Made by a program: the position numbers and the translations under genes. Positions 15,301 to 29,289 of a DNA stretch of 64,000 bases are shown one piece after another (the stretch's first letter is position 1; each line of letters starts with the position of its first letter). The notes beneath the pieces were generated by a model, which saw only the letters and a list, made by a program, of their open reading frames with translations, ran no database searches and had not been told where the DNA came from. This DNA comes from Erythrocercus mccallii (taxonomy: Eukaryota > Chordata > Aves > Passeriformes > Dicruridae). Where the stretch lies: NCBI GenBank assembly GCA_013397435.1, contig VZRG01000032.1, forward strand, positions 588,195-652,194. Direction: 5' to 3'.

Positions 15301-16173
15301 ACCAAAATGTATAATGTTATATGAAATATCATTTAGTACTGAGAAAGAAGTCATTTCAAGGAAAAAAATGCTGAGCATTGCATCTTTCGCACTAAAGAAA
15401 GAAAACCTAAGCAGTTTGTTACACCAGGGCTTGCTCTGTTTGCAGACAACAGCAGGGCAGCTAAATGGCAGCAGCATCCAAACAGCATGGCTGTGCTCTC
15501 TCCTTGGCTCATCCCACAGGCAAGAAGAGCCTGGAGATCTGCTGCACCACGCAATAGGCTGTGGGACGACAAAGCCCAGCTCCCTGTGGTTGTTGCCCTT
15601 TGTCCCAATCATCCAAGCCAAGCCCTTTGACTCCAGCAACAGGCTTTTTATTACTGGTATGGCAAAACTGAGTTTTGCTTTTATTGAGAGGAAGCCTTGA
15701 TAAGTTCCTGAAACTACTGGGGGATCCAGTGTCATGGCAGCATGGCACCAAATCTGCAACTAGTGTATGGCTCAGGTTACTTGAACACTTCTTAAAATAA
15801 TGTATGACTTTATGACATTTTACCTATCTCTTCTTTCTACAAATTATATACCAAGCTTTAAGACAGGGAAGAAGGGGGCTTTGGACATACCTAGGGGTCA
15901 GAACACCTCTGGAGATGTTTAGTCATATGTTCAGGCAAACATGTACGGTCTGGGTGGAACGGAGAGGTTTCTCCTTCTTCAGCCAAGGTTGTGGTAGTGC
16001 GCTTCTGGGGCTCTCACACATTCTTGTCCTTCATTCTCTACCCAAAGCATAGGCTGTGCAAGATTCTATCAAACATGAACTCGTGCACACTCTTACTAGA
16101 GATCCATGGTAGACAGGCTAATATCTGGTCTGTTAATTTTATATGCAAGACAATCTCTCTGGTCAAAACAGTA
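6315..16173. other. Unique non-coding DNA, no gene recognised
   Basis: No exon, RNA gene or known repeat family was recognised. A short (AAAT)n run lies at 15008-15024. The segment 15298-15759 holds a 153-codon antisense open frame and a 128-codon sense frame over the same bases. Neither resembles a protein family I know, and the overlap of long frames on both strands suggests a stop-poor, slightly GC-richer patch rather than a gene. The patches at 8290-8510 and 10225-10512 are also a little richer in G+C; they could be old, unrecognisable transposon remains. Confidence 0.55.
15008..15024 (+). repeat. Short (AAAT)n microsatellite
   Basis: About four perfect AAAT units in A/T-rich surroundings. 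Similar short runs occur at 58831-58845, 59745-59763 and 63813-63829. Confidence 0.9.
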
Positions 16174-16300
16174 TTTGGGGGTTTCCGTTTGGGTTTTTTT
16201 GTTTGGTTGGTTTTTGTTTGTCTATTTGGTTGTTGTTTGGTTGGTTTTGGTTTTGGTTTTGGTTTGGTTTTTGGTTTTTTTTGGTGTTTTGTTGGGATTT
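16174..16300 (+). repeat. G/T-rich low-complexity tract, TTTGG/TTTTGG units
   Basis: About 127 bases composed almost entirely of G and T on the + strand, built from irregular TTTGG, TTTTGG and TTGTTTGG units, with only a few A or C interruptions near its start and middle. The three overlapping sense open frames across it (73-126 codons, rich in Phe, Gly, Trp, Leu and Val) are composition artefacts: TAA, TAG and TGA cannot form where A is absent. Confidence 0.93.
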
Positions 16301-19300
16301 TTCAAATGTACAGAGAGCATTCTGTATGTCCAGTGTATCAGACAGGGTTTTTGAGAAATTCTGATGTCTAGATTTTTACCTGATTCTAAAATCTTGCAGT
16401 GATAGGTTCTGTATTACAGGCTAAAGTTAGACTCAGCAAAAGGGATGTGGGACAGGACCATGCGACCAGGAGGAAGAGAGAGAGAAGGGTGGCTCTGGTG
16501 ACCTGAAAATTCTGTTTAGTGGTCTTGTCAGGTCAGGCTCTGGGTCGTGGAAATATCTCCTTCCTCAGCCTCTGCTGCCTCTGGAAACAGAGTAAGAGAG
16601 GTCCTGCATTAAATAATGTATGAGCTCTGCACACTCCTTAAGATGAGTTGTCTCTCATAAGTAGTTTCACTGTGTATTCAGAAATAAAGCATACTCAGGA
16701 ATTAGGTAATTTTGCATTGGCTCTTCCTATCTTTCAAGAGCCATTCTTTCTGAAGGTTTATTGGTAAAGAGCTTATTTTGGAAGAAAAAGAAGAAAATGG
16801 AAAAGGTGAGAGGAGGATGAGGGGAGTGGGATTGTTGAATTCTAAGAAAGAAAGGATGAGGAAGGACCTCACATCTGTCGGCAGCTAAAAATGAAAGGTG
16901 AGAGGACAAGTAGAAACAAGTTGCAACAAAAGAAATCTAGTTAGATTTCAGGGAAAGGAGGAATCACAAGATTGGTCATGGTCTGAGCAACAACTTAGAC
17001 TACAAGACCCTCAGAGGTAATTAATCTCTGAATAACAATTCTAGAGTTTTTTTCGATATGTCATCTACTGATGACCTGTTATATCTCGATGAAAAAACAC
17101 TGGCTCCTATTTTTTTGCTTATAAGACATAATTCTTTTTATTCTCCTAGCCTTTCTGCTGCTTTTGGTGATTTTATTTTTAAAATAAAGGGGGAAAAAAA
17201 GTTTGGTTTATCTTGCTGTACCACTCCCATAATTGTGTCTTCTCACATTATAAACAAATCATGATTAGGCACAGAAAATTCTTCAGTACTGCAATTCCAC
17301 CAACTTCAGTGTTACATAATATTCATCTGCCAGGATTATTAGATTGCACACATGTGGCTCACTGAGTTATGGTTGTTGATGGAGTTTGTCTGACAAATGT
17401 CCTGGCCACTATCCACATTCCTCCTGCTCTGAAAAACAGAGGACATGAGTCTGCAAGTCTGCTGAGCCAAGTGCTTTCGTAACCTTTAAATTTATTTTCA
17501 TCTCCTTATTTTGGAAGGGTATCTTCAAACTGAACTTTATGTTTTTGCTGACAGACTTATTTATGCTAAAATCCAAGTATAAAATATTCAATACTTCCTT
17601 TTTTGTTCCCCCCCCAAATTACTTGGAAGAAATATGACAAAAATTTTTGAGAAAATAAACAAAATTGAATTTGAGAGCTAAAATAGGTAAATGACTATTT
17701 TCAATACCAACCTGAAAACTCAGCTGTGTTAAATCTTTGTTCTCAAATGTGATCTTAATTTAAAAAGGAACAGAAAACATGGAAAGAGAAAAACAAATTT
17801 TTGGCAGGAACATGACTAGACAGTCACTGGGGTAGAAAAAAATGGGAGTTCACTGTCTCCAAAGTATGTCATGATCTCACAAATGTCACTAATTTCTTCA
17901 CTCTGAAGTTAACTCTGCACAGAGGTTAGAGCTGCTCTGGAAGTATCCCCACAGAATAATGAATAACTTCTTTGAAGAAGTTTGTGTGTGTGTGGGCTAC
18001 AAAAAGGGGTAAAAAGGTTCAGGTTCATGTGCTTTTCCTGACAGTTGCTTTGTTGGGAACAAAGTTCTGTCTTGGAGCCTGCACAGATATTTTTCCTGCT
18101 ATGCAGAGAGGAGAGAGGGTTTTGATACCTCACAAACCCTGTTTGCTTTTGCTGATCACGAGCTCCCTGTGTTGTCTGAGTGTGGAGGAAGGTCTTATAC
18201 TGCCTCTGATCAAAAGTAAATGCTGAAAACCAGGAGACAGCCTCATAAAGTAAAATCTGTGGCATTGAATCAGGCCAGTGGTCAGTTTTTCTAGATTTTT
18301 ACACTTTTGGTGTTTTGTACCATGTGCTTCAGATGTGAAACCCGTAATGATGCACTTTACAGACCTGTTTTTTCTAATTCTAAAATTTTATGAGTTTGGT
18401 TTGTTTGGATTTTTTCCAAACCATCTCATTCTCTTTAGTGCCTCTTTTAATATGTTGTTTTAATGCCTGAAATACCCACTCTCTGCTTGAAAAAAAATAG
18501 AGAATAAAAAAGTAAAACCTACCAATCTGTTTTGTTTTATATATGTTATGTATATGCTTTGTTCTCTTGGAAAATAGAATTAGAAGTGTACCTTACTGAT
18601 TATAGCTGTTCTGCAATAATAATTTTACAATATATACCTTCCTGTTTCTGCCAAAAGAAATATGCTTTAAGATACAACGTAAGATCCTTAAAATAAGTTA
18701 TACACAAATGAAAATGTGAAAGCTAGTGTTTCAAGATCACACTGTGACAGGTTGTTCTAAACTCCATAGGATTTTTCTGGGGGGCTGTTTTTAAGCTCTC
18801 ATCTGTGAAGTCCTTTGTTGTAAGATTCCTGTATTGATCTCTCCTTTCTCTTACTAAAATTTATTCCCCTATTCATTTTGCTGCTGCATATAGGTTAGAC
18901 TTCATCACTGAGCCTTTGTGAGACCTGAATTTTTTTAATGTCAGGAAATTATTGGAAAAACTGTACAAATGAGATATAGTCATAACTGTCCCTTATAGTT
19001 TAGTTTACCTTATCATGTCTTTGTTTATGTCCTTCATCAAAGTACCATATTTATATGTTTTGCATTCTGATCTGAGAGGTGCAGAGAATCTGTCTCTTCC
19101 AATAAGGTTTTACAATTACCTGTAGTCCTAATTAAAATAATTTTTCATATTGGCACCCTTTTTAGGCTATACTAAAACTATCCTGGAGACTAAATTATTA
19201 TTTATTTTAATGCTAAAGAAAGCTTTCCTATCTTTGCCCTTTATTTCCTCCCTCTTAGCCATCATCACACTTTTTGGAAGGCAGCTTCTGTGAGCAGCAA

Positions 19301-22300
19301 ACATGTTAACAGGAATTGAAAGGATTTATACAAGGGTGTAAGAACAAAATACTTTGAATTGCCTTTCGGTAGGAAAGAAAAAGAGGTAGCTTTTTATAAC
19401 CACAGACAGCTCTGACAGGGCATATGTCATTTTGAAACAGAGCTAAAGCTGAAACTGCTATAGGCATAAAACAAACAAGGCATTTGGGGGTCTAACATTA
19501 CTTCAGCCCAGCCTATGGTCTCTCGTATCTAATTGCTTAATTATAGTTTACTGTACATTTTAATGACATAGACTCTGAATCACTCAAGCTAAAGCAATGT
19601 ATGATGCTGTGGTGCTCCCTGCATTTTTCCAGTCTAAATGGAATTCATTAACGTGCCTAGTCAAGCAAATGAAATGATCTTTTGTGCCATTTGCTCTTGT
19701 TCCTTCCTGGTTTTCTCAACTCACTAGCATCTTTGTGGGGTTAACAGCTTTGCGAGGGAAGGGATAACAAGTGAATAATGAGTTACTTTTTTTTTTTGTG
19801 GTATTGAAAACAGGAATAATATTGATTCACTATACAGATTAATTCAGCATTTAGCAGAAAACAGCAAATTTCCATTTTTCAAATACAGATCCCTGATTTG
19901 TTGATATATCTTGGTCACTGAAGCATGTTATAATCTTAAATCACTATTGGGTGGCGTTAAAACCTTGTTGATGTTCAACAAATTATTTCACCATTAATTA
20001 AACTGTAAATCAGTAAGTCAGTTCCTACCATCTTTCACTTTATTCCCTTTTATGTTTTTTCATTTTTCCTCTTTCCTCCCTTTCATTTCTCTCCTCTTTC
20101 ATAAAACAACACAAAAGCTACACAGCTGTTTTGAAATTTACATGCTTTTGTTTGCAGTGAACCCATGATTTCAATATAGATTATTTGTTACTACTACCAA
20201 GTAGCTGCATAAGTGGTAGGGGGAAGTATTTTTGTAGCCTGCCAATGAACTCACCAGTTCTTGCTATACTGTGATAAATCAAGATGGCTGCATGGCATAT
20301 TACAAATGAGAGTTACAATCAGATTTCTCTTTTTCTGGGTTCTAGTGATGTTTTAAGTGCTTTCTTTGAGGACATCATAGACAGAGTTCAAATTAAAGCT
20401 TGGCTGTAGTTAGAGTGATAAATATTTTATTGACATTCATTATAAGTGTCTAGCTTATAGACACTGTTTTGGATGATACACTTCAAAGAGAAACAGTAGC
20501 TGATTCTTTCTTCCTCATTAGTCCATCAGGTGTATGCTAATCAAGGGAGGAAGGGAACATAAAAAACTACAACCTCATTGAAATAAGGCATGGAGGTAAA
20601 GTGTTTCAAACAAATCAGTAGTAAAACAATATTTGACTTCTATGGGACCCATCCGGTACTTGTAGAAAATGCAAAATTCTTTTCCTGAGTTTTTGTCAGA
20701 GGTGATGAATGCTTTGTTGCAGTGGAGCCAGTTCCAGAGAATATCATGTTCCTTGCTCTTCCCTAGGAATTACCTAAGGCTTGTAAGCAACATTAGATCA
20801 TGCTGTCTGCCTTGGCTGCTTGTTCCCCCAAAGCAGGAGCTGGAGGACTGGGACTCTGCTCAAGTCCCAGAATGAATCAGAGGGTCGCAGCCTGAAGAAC
20901 AGAGCAGTAAGTGGGGCAAGGCTGGCACCTGGACCTGGGCCTGCTCAGTGTGCCATTGGGAGCAGTGTGCCACCACAATACTTCTAGTAATGGGTAATGC
21001 TTAGATTAGCTTGTGTTTACGTTAGTATTTGTGCTTGCATAGGGCTTTTCTGTACTCCATAGACTCTTACCCCACTGCTCTCAGGCCATGTGAAACAGAA
21101 CATGGGTTTGCACAGGGTTTATCCCTTCATCTTCTTCCAAGGGATGGTGAGGGAAGGTACCCGTGTGACTGCAGTGCACGGCCTTGTTTTCACAGGGATG
21201 TTTGCCATGGAGATTTCATGCTGAGGGCATCTTGCCTCACTACACAGATTATACAGCCCTGTGAGGAAAAGGGGAAGAGCAACAGAGAAATGGCCTGTGC
21301 ATGGAGCACTTAAGCAGGAGGTGATGGTCCTTGTCACGGTCATTCATGCTGCTTTGGACCAGGCTCTCAGAAAGTTTCTCACCTGGAGACCACATCTACT
21401 CTTAGAGTAGAGGTGCTTTATCTTTGCTGTGCCAGTGTGTGACCTGCAGTCTTCTAATACTGAGCCTGCTTCTTGCCAGTTGATTTTATTTCCTTAGGAG
21501 CAGGACATAGGTTATGAAAAGGAGATACAGAAAATAGAGGCTTAAGTTGGTGCCACAGGTGCAAACCAGAATCTTTGCCTGTTGCCAGCCTTAAAGTGTT
21601 GGGAAAAATCAGTTACTGTTAGAAGGACCAATTTGTAAAAAGAGATTTTCTGCCTTACCTAGACAAATCTTCATTTTTGCAGTTTCATCACCACAAGAAT
21701 AATTTTTCAGTGCTGTCCCTATTTTTCTTCCAGCCCAATTGTCAAATGCCAAAATGAACGATTTTTCACTTTGAAAAGTGTACAAACTTTTGGAACTGGA
21801 GAGGAAAATGAGTGCCCTGATCCCGGCATCTCTTTGCATCCTCCCTGTCACTGGCTGTGCCAGAGGAGCCCAGGTTTGTGCTTTCCTTTGCCAGTGATGT
21901 GCTCCCAGCTCCAACCTAGGGTATGCCTACCCAGTTGTCTCCATTTCTTATAAACAGATAATTCTTATATAATATGAGAAGTCAGGACTTTTCATTTCTA
22001 TTTAAACTTTCAGACACTCACACAAGCAAAAATGAAACAGGATAATCATTCTCAATTTCCATTTTTAGGTATAGTGGTCGTATCTTGTAGATCAGTGAAA
22101 GAGAGTAGGAGCTCCAGCATGCAGTACAAATAAAATTTAGAAGCCTAAGTCCCATTAATGCAATTGGTGTGGCTGGCTTTCTCCACACTGAAAATAGATC
22201 TACTGCATTCATCTCAGATTCACTTAATTACTGCTTACAACTGATTTTTTCTCATTGATCAAACTCTAGTTCTACCCACCACAGTGCAATGCTGGCTGCT

Positions 22301-25300
22301 ACCAGACATGAGCAAGAGATGATTCCTCCAAAATGAAGGTTCACTTCCAGGAAATACAAGCCTGTGTTTAGATATATTGAAGCAATTTTACTGGCAGCTG
22401 TAAAATGCTCTGGTTTTAAATTCCAGTATGAAATTCTCTGCTGTTAAAACCATTCAGTAAATGAATGTGAAGTCCTTTTATATGTTCTCTGTGATTTTTT
22501 TAATTTACAGGTGCTCATTTTTTTTTCAACCGTGAAAGACATGTCTTAGCAGCTAAGAGGAAGTAATGATATTGCAAGTTTCTATTTCATAATGCCAGTG
22601 TGGCTGAAGTGCCCCTTGGCTTTGTCTGTGTCTCATGTCAGGGTTGTTCTGTGTAGTTGTTTTGAAGATGCTGGTCTGGTTTATCTTCTGCCCAAAGGAA
22701 TTGGTCTTTAACTTCTTCTCTATGGAAAGCGAAAATCCTGTTTTTGGTGTGACTGACAAATGCAATCATATCTTGCTAGTCACACTGATATAGGCTTTCA
22801 AGGGGTTTGGCAGGGAGGATTGATTTAGCACAGTGTCTAGGGAAGTTTTTTTTGCAACAGGTATAGATTTTTGCAGGAGTCGAGGTGTTCCCATAGCTTA
22901 AAATCAGAGCTGAATTCTGCTCATCCTTATCCTTACACTGTTCTATCTACAGGAGGATAATTTGCTCTTTCAAGGGCAGGCACACATTAAAAGAAAGTAC
23001 TTGATCTTGAATAGATCTTCAGCAATGGAAACCAAAATAATCATCATTATTTGTCTGCTGACAAAGCCCAGCTAACTTTCCGAGGCATTATGGTTGTCAT
23101 GTACTGGAACCAATTTCTTAGGGAAAGCTTGTTTTGACCAAAGAGAGCATGCATGACAGCAAGTAAAACAGCAGCCTGTGTCATTTAATTCTCCTGTATG
23201 ACTTTGTTTTGTATTTCACTATGTCTTTATTGACTTACCTGGATAGCAATTATGTCATGTGCCAGAATGGTATTGTGTACATAAGAATCACTCTCAAATA
23301 CAATTCAAAGCCCTTGTTCTGAGGATCTGAGCACGTTACTGAATACATTAAAGCAATCGAATTGCAAATGCATTAACAATTCTGTAGTTTCTTTTAACTT
23401 TAAGCCCTCTAGGACTGTGAAAATCTGTAACAGTGAAATTTTTGTGATAGCATTCCCATCCACATGTTAGCAAAGTCTCAGGAACAGCATAACCCAAAAG
23501 ATGCAGTGCTTACACTAATGTACCATAACTATTAAAAAAGAAAGGGAAAACTAACAATAATTCAGAAGCCAGAGAGAGAAAATTCATTAGTCAGAGCAAA
23601 ATAAATGTTCAGCTAGTATCAGTCTGCCAGGACGGGAAAAGCTCTAAACCTAAATCCACATAATTCTCTCAGATCTCATCTATAAATTCACATTAGTCAT
23701 GAATTCCAAATACACTGATTTTAAAAGTACATATCTAAGCAAAGTAGGCTAAAACAGAAAAAAAAAATAGTGGAAAGACCATCTCCTGGTATTTGTGATG
23801 ACATGGTTTCTGTACCAAGCAACCAAAACAAAACAGGTAAAAAAAGTGAAAACTGCAGCATTTTGTCTTATGTGTGTCTGTTAATTGCTAGCAGGCATTT
23901 TTTCGCATGGTTCTTTAGAGAACAGATGGTATCCCTGTAATTTGTAAATTGGTTGCAGTACTGGAGAAACTAATATAACTCTGTAAGTTATTACCTTTTA
24001 AGCTTCAGTCTTCCTTTGCACCAAATTTGTGCATTGTAACATCCATAGCCAGCCATTTTCTGATTTTATTTATTTTTAAATGGATTCTTTTGTTTTCTTT
24101 AGTTTTGGATTGAGCTTTTTATGTTTTTATTTTTCTAAAGTAGGAAATGTTTATTCAAAGGACCAATGTCCTACCAGGACTGGTGATATATAATGAAAGT
24201 GAGCTTCAGTTTAATTTTCATTCTTCTGGATTTTTTTCCAGTAATAGTCAGAAATTTCAGTTCATACTTATACCGAAAACAAAAAGGGAATATTTTTAGA
24301 AGCATTTTTTTAAAAAACCATTATTACATGGCCAGCGTGACAGACTACATTATATTATTTTAATGAGGGATAATGTTCTAATAGATCCTGGTACGTAAGG
24401 GAAACTGTAATGGCACTTTCTGGAAATCCAGAAAGTATTTCTGCCCAAATAGCTTTATTTCTTTTTTTTCATACACAGACTTTTTTCCCCCTCAACTTCT
24501 TCACTAAATACATATAAGAGAAATATGACATTATGATAGGTTTCAATCTGAAATACATAAACTTCAAAAGAATCAGCACCTCCCAATATCACTAAAAACA
24601 AGGTAACACAAAAAGAGCCTGTTTAGAAAAGGAGGTGGTTTTGAAAGCAATCACACTAGGTTGATTTAAGAGCTTTGATGATGGCCAATGGAATATAATT
24701 TCTGGTGTGGTAAGGGGATTTGGAGACCAAACGCCATCTGCAGATGCATGACCCAGCTGAAAGGGACTAGAAATAATGTTCATCATTAGAAGCCATCACA
24801 TTCTTCCTTTGGAAATAATACTGATAAGCTTGAAAAGATTGACAAGGTGTTGCTTCTTGCAGTGAGAAACTTGATCTGCTTATGTTATTAATGAAAAAGC
24901 AAATCGTAACATTTTGTGTTTCAGAGAAGTTCTGGTGAAAATATTTATTTTAGAAGAGAGCCACCTAACTTAGCAGAAAGACATAAAGGATCCTAATAGT
25001 CATTAGGCTTCAATCTAATATATTTAGACTTGAAATGCCACTTGATTTTAAGATGATTAGAGTAGAAGAGAAAAAGAGAATATCTTGCACAGGTATTTGG
25101 CAGATTCTCCTTCATGCATCTAGAGTGGTTTGCCTTTCTTTCTCAATGCTACAGGCATTCAGCTAACTGGAAGCATTAGGCTTGATCTGAAGATGGAGGT
25201 ATGTGTCTGCACACTGAGCTAACCTTGGTCCTCTGCCAGTTTCTCCCAGCATTGAGAACATCCATTCCTGGACCTGCACAGCTTTTTTAGTTTGAAATCT

Positions 25301-28300
25301 TACAGAGAATTTTGGGTCAGGGTAAGTCAAGTGCTCAAGTTAAAGTTCTCTGTTTTAAGGACAGCATAAAGGCAAACCATGCTGAAACTTAGTGACAGAT
25401 GCAAACTACCCACTGAAAAGTAGTCCAGAACAATTTTTTAACTTGAATGACCAGTTCTGAATCTACGTAAGTGTGAATCTGAGCAGGTTATATTCAGCCA
25501 ACAAAAATGGAGAGAGAGCACCTGCATGATGAGTGATCCCTGTGGGGTGATGTCTGGATGCTTACCTCTTATTGCACCTTCCAGAACAACGGCCCCCTGC
25601 CTTGTTCTGCCTGTGGGGAGCACTGAGGGTATTAGTTTCATGTGGAAACCACAGGTGCATTGTCCCATTTTACAGCGCACCTGCAGGGTTGTGCAGTGTC
25701 CTGTCCCAGGGCCAAGCAGAGGATGCCATTGCAGGTGAGGGGTGGCTGAGGCTGCCCTGCCATCCTGCCACCAGTCTGGCTCTCCCAGACTGCTGAATGG
25801 GGCAGGAGGATGCAGCTCACACAGCAACTGAGCAGGTATTTCTTTGTGCAACCCCTTCCTTTGCTTTTTTGTTGTTTTGCCTATCCACACCAAAGCTGCA
25901 CATTCGCCTGGGAAGGTGATTTGTGGTGATTTTTATTCTCTTTAGCATCTTGAAATACTGTAAAGGAATACATATACTACTTGTTAGAGAATATCACTGA
26001 ATAGTTGAATGAAAGGCGGTGCTGTTATCATTTTAATGACATTTCGTTCAAGGCAGCATCAAATGCTATTTTGTTCCTCATTCACATATAAGGGGTATTT
26101 TGCTGTTGTCTGTGTGCAGGGCAGTCAGTTGTAAGTGTTGCTGTAGAAACTTGCATGAAACATGGAGGGAGGGATGGCTGGCTGTGGAGAGAGAAAAGCT
26201 TGGAAATGTGTTCATTTCTCTTGAAAGCACATTTTAAATTCAACTCTGAAGGTGAATTTCTGCCTTAATAAGGAGCTAGGTTGGGGGTTTTTTCTTCAGT
26301 AGAGTTTTTCCTTGTACTTTTCTAGCACTAACTAGGAAACATTTCTCGTCCTGGAATCATGAGAAGCGATGTCAAAAATTACTCTGGTCTATAATTCTTT
26401 GAAGTAATGGCAGGTAATTTTGAGTTATTTAGTTGTTTCCAATGTCAATACAGGGAGTGGTGGGATAACTGCACCTAGATATTTCCAAGTATTGAAAATG
26501 CCAAGTTCTGAGAATCAATGAAATGTGACAGTAACCCAAACTAGTTTGATCTTACATTTCACTCATGGCAACTGCCAACTGCAATGGTCCTGGATGCTTG
26601 TCATTATAAACCAAAGTACAGTACCTATTACTTGAAAATGTACATCCATTTATTCACTGGCTGTCACAGCAACATGCAGCCAAATTGACCTTAAAATTAT
26701 CATCTTCATACATAGCCTGGGAGGATCTCTATACAGCCATTTTATGCTGTCCCTTTCCATGCAGTGAATGGGGAGGGAATGCCATTCTCTGAGGCATTAC
26801 GTACCAGCCATGAATGCAGAAATAGTTTTGGGTTAAAAGGTAGTATCAAGGTGAAAATTTTTATTCTGGAGTCCAGGTGGAAGCAATAGGGAGGAAAGTC
26901 TCAAAGAAATCAGTAACTGAATTAATAAAACTATAATAACAGGAAAGAAGTATGTATGTTGATTCTGATGGATTTTCACCACATCCCTTTCAGTCACAGA
27001 AAAATGTAATGTTCCAGTTTGTTCTGCAAATATTGTCAAGATCATTAATTTACCCCTTTTAACTTATTACAAGGCTGTCATGCAGTGGATTTTTAATTAA
27101 AAAATAAAAGGCAAGACAGCCTTTTTTTATTAGACCATTCAGTTTTCATTTCAATCTTTTTTATGGATTCCTTGTTGAGCCCTTAGTTGCATGTCACTTA
27201 CACCATCTGCATCTACCCTTTGGCATGGTTTGAAATGAGAGAGTAGAACTGTCTCATTCAAATTCAGCATTCTTTTCTATCTAAAAATTCCCACACACCT
27301 TTTTTGCAATCCAGTTATACAGGAGCAGAGAAACAATGCTTGCAACAACAGAGGGAGCATTCATGAAAAAAATGAAACTAGGCACCGATTGCCGGAGATA
27401 GAGCCCACAACAAGCCACTTTTAGTTATATGGTTCTCACTGATTTAACTCCCAAAGGAGGAAAGAACTCACAATTAAACTGCATGAAAATTGGAGGTTCT
27501 GTGTCGTATGTGGTCTCAGAGTTATGTAGCAACATTTACCTCCCTGCTGAGTTTTCACTTCCAAGCAGTTTAGCTGTACGTGTGTGTCTAGTTTATTGCT
27601 TATTTTATTTTTTTCTTGCCTGTTTTTCTTTCCCTACTCCCTATTTCAACCCTATTCCCCAGGATGTTATTTCTGGTAGCAGGATGCAGGGTTTGTATGA
27701 ATGACTCCACAGGGGTTCTCCTGCTCTGTATTCTGCAGGGGTTCTCCTTGAAACCCCTTAAAGCCTGCTGGCAGCAAGCAGACCCAGCTGACATGTGACC
27801 TCAGGACAGCTTTCCTCCGGCGCTGCATAACACCCTCTGGAATATTGTTACTAATTCTTGTTTGTTTCTCCTGACACTGTGCCAGACAGGAATACCAAGC
27901 CAGTCACAGTTTCAGAGAGCCGTAGTCCAGAGAGACATAGAAGAAAAAATGCGTGGGGAAGCTGAAGAGGCAAAGGAAATTCATATGTAGGTGTGATGTG
28001 TATGTTTACTGCATAAAATGCTATCAGAGTCCCCTGACCACAAAATCAAACTTCCAAACAGATTATAGCAGGTGACTTGCAGTAGGTTTAGCAGCAGTGT
28101 ATTTGTACCTGAATAAAGATGTTAATAATCCAGAGGAAGATGAGAAGGAGATTAACAGCAGTAAGACCACACTTTCATGAGCTGGCAAGTGCTCTCCTAA
28201 TAAGTTCAAATCAACACAGTTTTCATCTTGTTTAAATGGTGGTGACCTACCTGTGTCTGCTGGGGCTACTTTCATTTACATGACACTACAAGCTGATATC

Positions 28301-29289
28301 TTGGGATTTTATTAATCTTTCATTTTGAATTTTAATAAGCTGGCATTACCTTATTTCCTTTCAGAAATGACAGTGAACTCTGCTTATAAGCCTGCAATAT
28401 ATATTTATTACTTTCCATGCAAACTATTTACAGGTACCTATATAATGAGCACTATTAATCCTCTATAAAAATAGAAGTGTTTGCCACATTTTCTTGTAAA
28501 TAATTTATCCTGTCCAGTTGTCTACTTGCTCTACATCTGCTCTGTTTATATGCTTCCTACTCCCATTATCAGGGAGTTTCTCACTGCCTTGCAAAAATGT
28601 GCTAAGTAGCTTGACAAATGTTTGTCATATGCAGTTTTTGTTTTTCTCCACTCTCCAAGTGGGAGATTGTTTATCCGACAGTATTGTACTTTTAAGATGG
28701 TTTTGTAAATTATGTGTGCACCACATATATGCTATAAAATACTGTGTTAACAAAATCAACGAGTGTCTACAGCACTTAGAAAAAAATAAGACAGTGAGGT
28801 TTTTGCTCCCACAGAAAATTGTTCTGGTCTGAAAATTTTCTTCTGCACAGCTGAGCTTTATTCAGTTGTGATAAACTCTTCTTCTGTCTGCAGCTATTGC
28901 AGCCTTGTTATAGAAGGAGATCATTAGATTTCTTGGCTGAAAGAAATAGCACAGGGAAGCTGAGATGGCATTTTAAAGTTTGTCACTGTAGAAGCAAAGA
29001 TCACTATCACTCTTGGCTTAGAGTTCCTTGCCACTTGATTGCTTCAACTGCTCCATTCTCGGCCAGCTGGCAAGAAACAAAGTCTGGTCATCATTTGGAA
29101 AGAAAAGAAGACATCAATACATGTGACTTTTTTATCTATCCCTAATCATGGCAAATACCTAAACATGATTCATTATTTTGTTCATTACTTCCAAATTCCA
29201 TATGTGCTTAGGAGATTATTATTTGTGTTAAGTATCACTTCTATTTTCGTAATATTGAGAATATTTGTTTGATATATATAAGATTTGTA
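16301..29289. other. Unique non-coding DNA, no gene recognised
   Basis: No coding exon, RNA gene or identifiable transposon. There is a purine-rich patch at about 16780-16865 and a pyrimidine-rich one at 20061-20100. G+C rises modestly at about 20670-21340 and 25440-25890. The latter holds a 151-codon antisense open frame at 25438-25893, overlapped by three other frames of 60-74 codons, which I do not recognise as any protein. A poly-C run lies near 17607-17615. An A/T-rich stretch at about 19500-19720, with several homeodomain-type TAATTA/TAATTG cores, is discussed as a possible conserved element. Confidence 0.55.
20061..20100 (+). repeat. Polypyrimidine tract
   Basis: Forty bases of almost pure C/T on the + strand, interrupted by only two A residues. 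It is a low-complexity polypyrimidine/polypurine duplex with no other visible role. Confidence 0.8.

Noticed and set aside
15991..16371. Three overlapping sense open frames rich in Phe, Trp, Gly and Val that look like membrane proteins
   Set aside because: They run through the G/T tract, where stop codons cannot form for lack of A; composition artefact.
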